From: Furfurilactobacillus siliginis
GTDB lineage: Bacteria > Bacillota > Bacilli > Lactobacillales > Lactobacillaceae
Direction of reading: 5' to 3'
Length of the DNA stretch: 43,445 bases
Assembly (NCBI RefSeq): GCF_001437435.1
Contig: NZ_JQCB01000005.1
Coordinates: forward strand, 17,370-60,814
Shown: in pieces, positions 27,891-35,647 of the stretch
How positions within the stretch are numbered: the first letter of the stretch is position 1
Layout of the letters: every line of letters begins with the position of its first letter
Notes under the pieces: generated by a model
Seen by the model: only the letters and a program-made list of their open reading frames with translations
Database searches by the model: none
What the model was told of the DNA's origin: nothing
Program-made: the position numbers and the translations under genes

Positions 27891-27965
27891 ACCGTGAGCA
27901 GATTACAGGCGATGATGGCGTAAACATGCTAAACTGACAGTGGTTAAAAGAGGAGGCTGAATTGC

Positions 27966-28244
27966 ATGACAACAAGTATTGAAGCAGTTTCAACGATTCG
28001 CGCACAACTGCACGCAACCCTCGCAGATCCACTCGTTTCGCAGTCACCAGCGCTCGTTCATTTGCTTAGTGAACAGGCACGACGGTTTAGTTATCCCGGT
28101 GACTACGGTAAAATGATGCGTCATTTACAAGGTTTATTAGCACGCTATCAACTTACAACAGACACGGTGCCACCAGCGGTGACGACGTTAGCAACAATGC
28201 TAATGCGCCAGCTGCGTGGATATGACATGTTACTGAATCATTAA
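27966..28244 (+). CDS. hypothetical 92-residue helical protein
   Basis: I do not recognise this protein with confidence. It is small, basic-neutral, has no membrane segment or signal peptide, and looks all-helical, with repeated Leu/Met/Ala-rich stretches. Size and helical pattern recall enterocin A-type bacteriocin immunity proteins (four-helix bundles of about 90-100 residues), but no bacteriocin gene is nearby, so this is weak. It has a strong AGGAGG site 9 bases before the ATG and its own terminator. A possible extended -10 TGCTAAACT lies at 27927-27935. Confidence 0.7.
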   Translation: MTTSIEAVSTIRAQLHATLADPLVSQSPALVHLLSEQARRFSYPGDYGKMMRHLQGLLARYQLTTDTVPPAVTTLATMLMRQLRGYDMLLNH

Positions 28245-28252
28245 CAGCAAAC

Positions 28253-28300
28253 GAAAAGCGCAGATTGACAACAGCAAAGTTGTCAATCTGCGCTTTTCAA
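28253..28300. terminator. bidirectional terminator
   Basis: A 20-bp perfect stem (28253-28272 with 28279-28298), loop AGCAAA, beginning GAAAAGCGC and ending GCGCTTTTC. It separates the 92-residue gene from the convergent XRE gene. Confidence 0.9.
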
Positions 28301-28314
28301 ATGGTGTGGCATCT

Positions 28315-28563
28315 TTAGTTTGCTAAATTCTTCCGCCGATCAGCGACAAAGCTTTTGGCAAATGCCGTTAAATCAATGTCAAAGTAATCTGTGATGTAAA
28401 ATAAGTTGCCCGTTGAAATGTTTGTACCGTTCTCATACCGTGAGAGCATGCCAGCGGATAAATTCAATCCGTAGCGTTCATTAAGGATTGCAGCCAACTG
28501 CCTTAACGTCATGTTACGGTTGATGCGCTGCTCTTTTAATAAGGTCCCCAACAAGTTCGCCAC
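28315..28563 (-). CDS. XRE-family helix-turn-helix regulator
   Basis: An 82-residue protein that is almost only a Cro/C1-type HTH domain. Residues about 8-60 hold LLKEQRINRNMTLRQLAAIL and LSAGMLSRYENG, the usual XRE pattern with the recognition helix before RYENG. The C-terminal 20 residues are short and basic. The ATG follows AGGAG (minus strand) and a TTGCGT-16-TATAAT promoter. The target is unknown; the AT-rich inverted repeat at 28739-28778, beyond its promoter, is one candidate site. Confidence 0.88.
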   Translation of the reverse strand: MANLLGTLLKEQRINRNMTLRQLAAILNERYGLNLSAGMLSRYENGTNISTGNLFYITDYFDIDLTAFAKSFVADRRKNLAN

Positions 28564-28950
28564 CTCCTAAAGTTTCTCAATGTGTCTATGCCAATTCTTC
28601 TGAACAAAAAGATTATACAAGTGTCTCGTGAAAACGCAACTAATCTTAATTATTGCGTCTTTAAACAAAAAACTGCGTGTCAGCCATAAATTTGAAATAA
28701 AGTCAGTGTTGACGCGGATTGCGGCATTGCTTTAAAACCTATTAGTTTAATTATTAGGACTAATTAATTAACTAATAGTGCCTATTTGGCGGGCTTGGTA
28801 GCCACTATTAAACAAAATAATAAAAAATGCATTAAAAATTCACAAATCATGTTTATTCGTTAATATTGCGGCTGAAAATGGGCGTTACTGGCAAAGCGGG
28901 CGTTTTTTTCTTATACTATTAATCAAGTCTAAACAGGAAAGAAGAACATA
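28564..28950. other. AT-rich intergenic region with inverted repeat
   Basis: This 387-base gap holds the XRE promoter and an imperfect inverted repeat, CTATTAGTT (28739-28747) with AACTAATAG (28770-28778). A TTGACG-17-TTAAAA pair (28709-28737) lies just before the repeat, and a TATACT -10 for the cold-shock gene is at 28912-28917 with a poor -35. I see no coding region in it. GGGCGTT occurs twice as a direct repeat (about 28880 and 28898). Confidence 0.5.
28612..28639 (-). promoter_or_regulatory. promoter of XRE gene
   Basis: On the minus strand, TTGCGT (28639-28634), 16 bases, TATAAT (28617-28612). The leader would be about 40 bases. Confidence 0.6.
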
Positions 28951-29193
28951 ATGGCAAAATTAACGGATGGCCGTGAACACGGTACTGTAAAAACATTTGA
29001 TAAGGATAAAGGATTTGGTTTTATTGAAGTTGTTGGTAACCCAGATGTGTTTGTCCATTTTTCAGCAATCGACGAAGCGGGTTACAAAACTTTGGAACCA
29101 GGTGAAGCCGTTGATTTTGTCGTGGTGGAAGGCGTTCGTGGACCACAAGCGGCTAAAGTCACCAAGCATGTTGATGGAGGCCTTGAGGCATGA
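28951..29193 (+). CDS. cold-shock domain protein (CspA family)
   Basis: An 80-residue single-stranded RNA/DNA-binding protein with one cold-shock OB fold. RNP1 is visible as KGFGFIEV and RNP2 as VFVHFSAI. The N-terminus is about ten residues longer than in classical Csp ([16 protein letters not shown] instead of MxxGTVKWF), and the usual Trp in KWF is replaced (KTF). It overlaps the next gene by the ATGA junction at 29190-29193, suggesting coupled translation. It is first in an operon with metabolic genes, so it may be a specialised rather than bulk cold-shock protein. Confidence 0.9.
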   Translation: MAKLTDGREHGTVKTFDKDKGFGFIEVVGNPDVFVHFSAIDEAGYKTLEPGEAVDFVVVEGVRGPQAAKVTKHVDGGLEA

Positions 29194-29756
29194 ACTTCGA
29201 AGAAAAGGTAACAGCAGTTTCGCCTAAATATCATGGCGCAATTATTGATGTTGAAAATCAAACGGTGACGTTACCAAACGGCGACACTGCCCATCGTGAT
29301 GTTGTGCATCATGCGGCTGCCGTAGCCATGTTAGCAATCACCGAATCTGGCAAAGCTATTTTTGAAGAACAGTGGCGCGCACCAGTCGGTAAGGTAACTT
29401 TTGAAATCCCCGCTGGTAAGTTAGATGACCGTGACAAAGATGATCCTAAAACGGCTGCCATTCGTGAATTAAACGAAGAGACCCGTTATGCGGCGAAAGA
29501 TATTCACAAGGTGTGTGGTTTTTACACATCAGTCGGTTTTACCGATGAATACATGACATTGTACGTCGCTACGGGATTGACACCAGTCACAACAAAATTG
29601 CCTCAAGATGTTGATGAAAACATCGTGTTGCATGAATATACACTTGCTGAAGCACAAGAAATGATTGCTGATGGCACGTTTGATGATCAGAAAACGATTA
29701 TGGCTGTGTACTACTGGCAATTATTAACAGCTGGCTTAGTAACACCTGAGGCTTAA
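29190..29756 (+). CDS. Nudix hydrolase, ADP-ribose pyrophosphatase type
   Basis: Hydrolyses a nucleoside diphosphate linked to another moiety, most likely ADP-ribose, by similarity to the NudF/YqkG group ([20 protein letters not shown]). The Nudix box is altered. After [19 protein letters not shown] the core RELNEET keeps the metal-binding Glu residues, but the spacing is about two residues longer than GX5EX7RE, the first Glu is Asp, and the last Gly is Arg (EETRY). I believe this form recurs in lactobacilli. Its 188 residues are normal. It overlaps the cold-shock gene. Confidence 0.88.
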   Translation: MNFEEKVTAVSPKYHGAIIDVENQTVTLPNGDTAHRDVVHHAAAVAMLAITESGKAIFEEQWRAPVGKVTFEIPAGKLDDRDKDDPKTAAIRELNEETRYAAKDIHKVCGFYTSVGFTDEYMTLYVATGLTPVTTKLPQDVDENIVLHEYTLAEAQEMIADGTFDDQKTIMAVYYWQLLTAGLVTPEA

Positions 29757-29774
29757 AGTAAACGAGGATTTTTC

Positions 29775-30140
29775 ATGAATGACGAACAACGCCCCGGCGA
29801 CACTGATAAGCTGACCCGGGAACAATATCGTAAACAGCTGTCACAGCAAGGGGCACCACAAGCTGCACCTGAGACAGAACCTAATCGTCGAGTGAAACCT
29901 GCGGCTAAAGGAAGATTGGCAGGTCTTTTTCAACGGCTCTTTAAGCGACAGCCGAAAGTCGACGAGCCGGATGTTTCTCAAATGGAGCAGCCGGAGCAAC
30001 CGACACAACGTAGTGGCATGACACAAAAGCTCACGCCAGCTGAAAAGACGACACGCTTGGCACATCGGTTAAACATCGCCATTATCGTGCTCGTTGTATT
30101 AATTGTGTTGGTGTACATCATTTTACGATTTATTGGCTAA
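29775..30140 (+). CDS. small tail-anchored membrane protein, unknown function
   Basis: A 121-residue protein that I do not recognise. The first 95 residues are hydrophilic, rich in Gln, Pro, Glu, Lys and Arg and probably disordered, with a basic patch KGRLAGLFQRLFKRQPK that could be an amphipathic helix. The last 23 residues form one membrane helix, so it is likely tail-anchored with its N-terminus in the cytoplasm. It lies between the Nudix gene and mtnN with short gaps and is surely in the same operon. Confidence 0.8.
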   Translation: MNDEQRPGDTDKLTREQYRKQLSQQGAPQAAPETEPNRRVKPAAKGRLAGLFQRLFKRQPKVDEPDVSQMEQPEQPTQRSGMTQKLTPAEKTTRLAHRLNIAIIVLVVLIVLVYIILRFIG

Positions 30141-30162
30141 TGAAAATAATGGAGTGGGATAA

Positions 30163-30858
30163 ATGAAATTTGGAATTTTATGTGCCATGGACGAAGAAAT
30201 TAAAGAATTACAAGATCAGCTACAAGGTGAAGAAACGGTCACGGTTGGTAATGTCGCTTTTTATACCGGCACCATCAATGGCGCAGACGTCGTGTTAGTG
30301 CGCTCTGGAATTGGTAAAGTCGAAGCCGGCTTGACGACCGCTTTGTTGATTACGAATTTTGGGGTTGATGTCGTGATCAACAGTGGTTCAGCTGGTGGAA
30401 TTGGCGAAGGGTTGCACGTTGGTGACGTTGTAATTGCTGATCAAACGGCTTACTGGGACGTTGACGCCACGGCCTTTGATTATGTTTATGGTCAATTGCC
30501 ACAACAACCTGCACGTTTTGATGCCTCACAAAAATGGGCAACCGCCATTACTGAAGCTGCAACGGCAACTGGCTTAGATGTCAAACAAGGATTAATTGTC
30601 ACTGGGGATTCCTTTGTGGCTAGTGATGAAACGACTGCACAGATCAAAGCCCATTTCCCTGAAGCACTTAGTTGTGAAATGGAAGGGGCCGCAGTTGGCC
30701 AAGTGGCACACCAATTTGACGTTCCTTACCTGGTAATTCGTGCGATGAGTGATACTGGCAACGGGGATGCAGGTGTCTCATTTGATGAATTTATTATCGA
30801 GGCAGGTAAACGGTCAGCAGCGATGTTGTTGAATTTCTTTGCGCATCAAGCAGCTTAA
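30163..30858 (+). CDS. mtnN: 5'-methylthioadenosine/S-adenosylhomocysteine nucleosidase
   Basis: Splits adenine from methylthioadenosine and S-adenosylhomocysteine, recycling products of SAM-dependent reactions and giving the S-ribosylhomocysteine used by LuxS. The catalytic residues fit the E. coli enzyme exactly: E12 (AMDEEIKEL), E174 (CEMEGAA) and D197 (AMSDTGN). The PNP-family glycine block INSGSAGGIG is present. Its 231 residues are normal. ATG with GGAGTGG upstream; iscS-like gene 24 bases downstream. Confidence 0.96.
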   Translation: MKFGILCAMDEEIKELQDQLQGEETVTVGNVAFYTGTINGADVVLVRSGIGKVEAGLTTALLITNFGVDVVINSGSAGGIGEGLHVGDVVIADQTAYWDVDATAFDYVYGQLPQQPARFDASQKWATAITEAATATGLDVKQGLIVTGDSFVASDETTAQIKAHFPEALSCEMEGAAVGQVAHQFDVPYLVIRAMSDTGNGDAGVSFDEFIIEAGKRSAAMLLNFFAHQAA

Positions 30859-30882
30859 TTTAGACCTTTAGGAGGCAGACAA

Positions 30883-32055
30883 GTGGATCACATATACTTA
30901 GACAACGCTGCCACCACGCCAATGAGTGACGAGGTGGTCGCAACCATGATGGACCAAATGCAACATGACTTTGGCAATGCTAGTTCAGTGCATGCTTTTG
31001 GGCGGAAGGCCCGGGCAGTCCTGGATGACTCTCGCCACGTGATTGCAAACAGTATTCATGCAAAAGACGATGAGATTGTCTTCACTGCAGGGGGAACTGA
31101 AAGTAACAACACCGTGTGGATGCAGACAGCAACGGTTCGTCGGGACCTTGGCCGGCGGATCATTACGACGGCCATTGAACATGAATCAATTATGAAAACA
31201 GCGAACTGGTTGGCTCACAACGGGTACGATGTTGTGTATTTGCCAGTGAACGAAGAAGGCTCGATTAATTTAGATGATTTAAAGGCAGCTTTGACTGATG
31301 ACACGATTTTGGTATCGATCATGACTGGGAATAATGAAGTCGGTTCGACCATGCCAATTCATGAAATCGGCGAACTATTACAAGATCATCAAGCCTGGTT
31401 TCACACCGATGCTGTGCAGGCTTATGGTTTGCTGGATATTGATGTAAATCGTGACCACATTGACTTGTTGTCGACATCTGCGCACAAAATTAATGGGCCA
31501 AAGCAAATGGGCTTCTTATTCCGGCGCGAAGGCATTGACTTTCCAAGTTTCATGAAAGGCGGCGACCAAGAAGACAAGCGGCGTGCAGGCACGGAAAACA
31601 TTCCTGCCATTGCTGGTTTTGCGACCGCAGTTACAGCCTTGACCGCCGATGAAAAAGCGCATCGTCAAGCGAAGTACGCCAGTTTCAAACAATATGTCGT
31701 CGATGGCTTGACCAAGGCTGGCGTGGACTTTGAAATTAACGGCAGCCTGCGACCTGACAACTTGCAACACGTCTTAAATTTGTGGATCAAAGGTGTCGAA
31801 AATGATGTCACGTTGACTAACTTAGATTTAGCCGGTGTGGCAGTTTCTGCGGGTTCTGCATGTACAGCGGGATCACTGGATCCAAGTCATGTGCTGGTTG
31901 CGATGTTTGGCAAAGATAATCCACGGGTCATGCAGTCAATTCGGTTAAGCTTTGGCCGGTACACGACCACTGCTGATTTGGATAGCTTCATTAACGCTTT
32001 AACTGCGATGACGCAGCGGCTGAACGCTAGCGCAAACGAACAGGAGGCTAACTAA
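30883..32055 (+). CDS. cysteine desulfurase (NifS/IscS class V aminotransferase)
   Basis: PLP enzyme that removes sulfur from cysteine as a persulfide. The N-terminus IYLDNAATTPM is the family mark. The PLP lysine is K202 (SAHKINGPK) and the catalytic cysteine C327 lies in SAGSACTAGSLDPSHVL, the loop of the NifS/IscS group. Its 390 residues are normal. The start is GTG with AGGAGG upstream. Its stop overlaps the next ATG by one base, and mnmA follows nearby, suggesting that it feeds sulfur to tRNA thiolation. Confidence 0.94.
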   Translation: MDHIYLDNAATTPMSDEVVATMMDQMQHDFGNASSVHAFGRKARAVLDDSRHVIANSIHAKDDEIVFTAGGTESNNTVWMQTATVRRDLGRRIITTAIEHESIMKTANWLAHNGYDVVYLPVNEEGSINLDDLKAALTDDTILVSIMTGNNEVGSTMPIHEIGELLQDHQAWFHTDAVQAYGLLDIDVNRDHIDLLSTSAHKINGPKQMGFLFRREGIDFPSFMKGGDQEDKRRAGTENIPAIAGFATAVTALTADEKAHRQAKYASFKQYVVDGLTKAGVDFEINGSLRPDNLQHVLNLWIKGVENDVTLTNLDLAGVAVSAGSACTAGSLDPSHVLVAMFGKDNPRVMQSIRLSFGRYTTTADLDSFINALTAMTQRLNASANEQEAN

Positions 32056-32399
32056 TGGCATTTGCAACAGAAGTTCAGGTTTCAGGGGATGCACATACGT
32101 ATCAATTGAGTCCTGAAATTAAAAAGTACACGTTACGCGACCTTGGGTTTGCTGAAACAAATGCCGGTGGTTTTGTCTTGGAACGACCACTGGATCCGAG
32201 GGCCGGGCTAGCACGTTCAATTAAATTACGCTTGTTGGTTAACAAGGATTTGACCGGCTTCAAGTTGAATACGGTGAATCCAACGGGAACTGGCAACGTC
32301 AATATTTTTCAGAATACGAATAAAGACGTGCTGGTCGAACAGTTTGGCTATCAAATGGATAACTTGATTGAACGTAAAGTACTGGTTGAAAAAGTATAA
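32055..32399 (+). CDS. DUF1831 protein
   Basis: A 114-residue soluble protein that I assign to DUF1831, a small family found between cysteine desulfurase and mnmA in lactobacilli. No enzyme motif or Cys residue is visible, so it is not itself a sulfur carrier through a thiol. It has a mixed alpha/beta look, with YQLSPEIKKYTLRDLGF at the N-terminus. Translation is coupled to the desulfurase by TAATG. A partner or adaptor role in sulfur transfer is inference from the neighbourhood. Confidence 0.82.
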   Translation: MAFATEVQVSGDAHTYQLSPEIKKYTLRDLGFAETNAGGFVLERPLDPRAGLARSIKLRLLVNKDLTGFKLNTVNPTGTGNVNIFQNTNKDVLVEQFGYQMDNLIERKVLVEKV

Positions 32400-32495
32400 G
32401 ACGAATTAATGACACGACTGTTGGCGGAAGCTGATGGTCTTTTTTTGTAGTGGGGAGAGAGAGTCTGGCAAAGATCCCTGTCATATAGTCGAATC

Positions 32496-32602
32496 GTGCT
32501 CGCCAACCCAAAATCCTGTGCCCAACCTGGCCGCTGTTCGTGGGCTTCACCCACTACCATCGTCCTTGTTGATGCTCAGATTTTAACCGGGTTGGCTCGC
32601 AC
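32496..32602 (-). repeat. structured repeat, minus-strand copy before mnmA
   Basis: Read on the minus strand, the outer helix is GTGC/GCAC, then the GA/GA mismatch, then GCCAACCC/GGGTTGGC and AAAATC/GATTTT. The inner helix is CAAC/GTTG and the terminal hairpin is GTGGG/CCCAC. All differ from the other copies while keeping the pairing. It fills most of the 310-base gap between DUF1831 and mnmA, upstream of the mnmA promoter. Confidence 0.8.
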
Positions 32603-32610
32603 ACTGTTAC

Positions 32611-32640
32611 TTGAAAAACGTAAGTGACACCTGTTATACT
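32611..32640 (+). promoter_or_regulatory. mnmA promoter
   Basis: TTGAAA (32611-32616), 18 bases, TATACT (32635-32640). It starts right after the minus-strand repeat copy. Confidence 0.65.
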
Positions 32641-32663
32641 TTAAAGCACTGATAATAGCGACC

Positions 32664-33843
<1,180 letters not shown>

Positions 33844-33849
33844 ATATAA

Positions 33850-33967
33850 AAGAGCGAGAACAGACCCGGGTTGAATCCGAGCAATTGCAAGCACGGCGGT
33901 AGTGGCTTTAGCCACGGACGGCGGGCAGGCAATGCACAGGATTCAGGGGATGTGAGCGCGTTTCGAC
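33850..33967 (+). repeat. structured repeat, copy after mnmA
   Basis: Stem TGAATCC/GGATTCA, inner helix ATTGC/GCAAT and terminal hairpin GTGGC/GCCAC with the conserved CGGCGGTAG and CGGACGGCG loops. The outer stem contains ACA-GA-CCC opposite GGG-GA-TGT, again a GA/GA mismatch, here one step further in. It ends GCGCGTTTCGA, like the CTCGTTTTAG end of the other copies. Confidence 0.8.
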
Positions 33968-34035
33968 TATGTAGCAGACAACGAAAACTAACTATATTTT
34001 TCAAACACCGTTCACTCCAATAAAGTAATCTCAAG

Positions 34036-34066
34036 GAACTCCTGATGAAAATCAGGGGTTCTTTTT
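34036..34066 (+). terminator. terminator after mnmA
   Basis: GAACTCCTGAT (34036-34046) pairs with ATCAGGGGTTC (34051-34061), loop GAAA, then TTTTT. It is a standard intrinsic terminator located beyond the structured repeat. Confidence 0.88.
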
Positions 34067-34134
34067 ATAACACCAGCGTTTCTCAAAACGATACCTCAAC
34101 GCTGTTCACCCCGCTTTTATTCACCGCCCAAAAA

Positions 34135-34143
34135 TGGCATAAT
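34135..34143 (+). promoter_or_regulatory. extended -10 before phosphatase gene
   Basis: TGG followed by CATAAT (34138-34143); the -35 is poor. It would start transcription near 34150, ahead of the GTG at 34179. Confidence 0.5.
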
Positions 34144-34178
34144 AAAAGCACATTATTCTAAGTGGGGAAGCCAAAACA

Positions 34179-34841
34179 GTGACTAAATTGTATTTTATTC
34201 GGCACGGCAAAACACAATGGAATTTAGAGGGACGTTACCAAGGTGCGAACGGAGATTCACCATTGTTGCGTGAAAGCTATGATGAAATCGAAAAGTTAGC
34301 GACTTATTTGGGTGACGTTCACTTTGCCCATGTGTATGCGAGTCCAATTAAACGTGCGCGGATGACGGCGACACATTTAATCAAAAGCTTGCCACAACGC
34401 GTTGACTTGACCTTAGATTCAGGTTTACGTGAGTTTGAGCTGGGTAAAATGGAAGGCATGTACTTCGAGGATGTTAAAAAACAATATCCAGAAGAATATG
34501 ATGGCTTTCGCTACCATGCTGATAAGTACGACCCAACCATTATCAATGGGGAAACATTTGCTGATGTTATTAACCGCATGGATCCAGTTATCAAGCGAGC
34601 GGCAGCGTATCATGGCGGTGCGGATACGAACCTGTTGTTTATTTCTCATGGGGCAGCGCTTAACGCGGGAATCAATGGTTTATTGAATGTGCCCCTGGTT
34701 GATATGCGCGCGCAAGGTGGGCTAGCCAACACGAGTACAACCATTTTAGAAACGACTGATGGTGGGCAAACGTTCACCATGGTGGCGCGCAATCTGACGG
34801 CTTATTTAGATGAAGTGCCAGATGCCACCAATACTATCTAA
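34179..34841 (+). CDS. histidine phosphatase family protein
   Basis: Phosphoglycerate mutase-like fold. The catalytic motif FIRHGKTQWN puts the phosphorylated His at H9, and the second conserved His is in LLFISHGAALN. Its 220 residues are in the usual range for this family, which includes phosphatases of small metabolites rather than true mutases. The substrate cannot be told from sequence. The start is GTG with GGGGAAG upstream. The TPR gene starts 25 bases after the stop. Confidence 0.88.
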   Translation: MTKLYFIRHGKTQWNLEGRYQGANGDSPLLRESYDEIEKLATYLGDVHFAHVYASPIKRARMTATHLIKSLPQRVDLTLDSGLREFELGKMEGMYFEDVKKQYPEEYDGFRYHADKYDPTIINGETFADVINRMDPVIKRAAAYHGGADTNLLFISHGAALNAGINGLLNVPLVDMRAQGGLANTSTTILETTDGGQTFTMVARNLTAYLDEVPDATNTI

Positions 34842-34866
34842 CAAAGTAAGCAAAGAGGAAACTGTC

Positions 34867-35616
34867 ATGAGTAATCGTTCGAAACAAACTAAGCCGGTTA
34901 CGACCCGAAAAGTGGTAACGAGTGCGAAAAATCAACGTGTTGATTTACGACATGTTGGTAAGGATGCAGCTGATCAAACTGCTGCAGCAAATCAGGCAGT
35001 TTCAAAATTAGTGAAACAAATTGATGATCATCCAGAGGACTATCATTTAAATTATGAATTAGCCACTGTGCTATTAGATATGCAGGATGTGGAACAAGCC
35101 GAGGAATTGTTAATTAAGTCGCGCGGCTTATTTAGTGATGACGACGAGGCTGTGAACCTTCTGACTTATGGCTTAGGCAATGTTTATTATCAGGCTGCAG
35201 CTTATGACAAAGCAGCGGCTGAATTTGCTAAGGTTACCGATAAAAAGTTGCAGTTAGACGCCTACCAAATGTTGGCGCAAACCTATACACAGCAGAATAA
35301 TTATCAAAAGGCCTTTGCGTTTGCGTTGACAGTGCACGATGCTAATAAACAAGACCCCACAGCCAATGCGCTATTGGGCGATATTTTGATGGCGATGGGG
35401 AATTTTAACCAGGCAGCTGACTTTTATGATCAGTCATTAGAAGCAGATTCTAAAAATGGTAAGGTGAACTTCAACCGTGGGCTAACAGCCATGGTTTTAG
35501 GGCAAGATGAGTCCGCCTTTATGAAGGCAGCGCAACAAAATGATCCTGAGTATGTTAAACGTAGTCAGGAAAAGGTGAATGATATTGCCACGCTGATTAA
35601 AAAGCAACAGCAATAA
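34867..35616 (+). CDS. tetratricopeptide repeat protein
   Basis: A 249-residue soluble protein with several TPR-like helix pairs between about residues 55 and 240, for example DYHLNYELATVLLDMQDVEQ and FNQAADFYDQSLEADSKNGK. The first 40 residues are basic and probably disordered. It presumably acts as a protein-binding scaffold; no partner is known. I start at ATG 34867, which follows AAGAGGAAA; the frame is open earlier, inside the phosphatase gene, without a site. It lies between the phosphatase and recD2 genes in one operon. Confidence 0.86.
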   Translation: MSNRSKQTKPVTTRKVVTSAKNQRVDLRHVGKDAADQTAAANQAVSKLVKQIDDHPEDYHLNYELATVLLDMQDVEQAEELLIKSRGLFSDDDEAVNLLTYGLGNVYYQAAAYDKAAAEFAKVTDKKLQLDAYQMLAQTYTQQNNYQKAFAFALTVHDANKQDPTANALLGDILMAMGNFNQAADFYDQSLEADSKNGKVNFNRGLTAMVLGQDESAFMKAAQQNDPEYVKRSQEKVNDIATLIKKQQQ

Positions 35617-35647
35617 AAATGTACTGAACAGTTAGGAGGTGACCATA

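Noticed and set aside
32400-32447. Terminator after DUF1831 ending in seven T at about 32441-32447
   Set aside because: The T run is real, but I cannot find a convincing stem directly before it, so I did not list it as a terminator.
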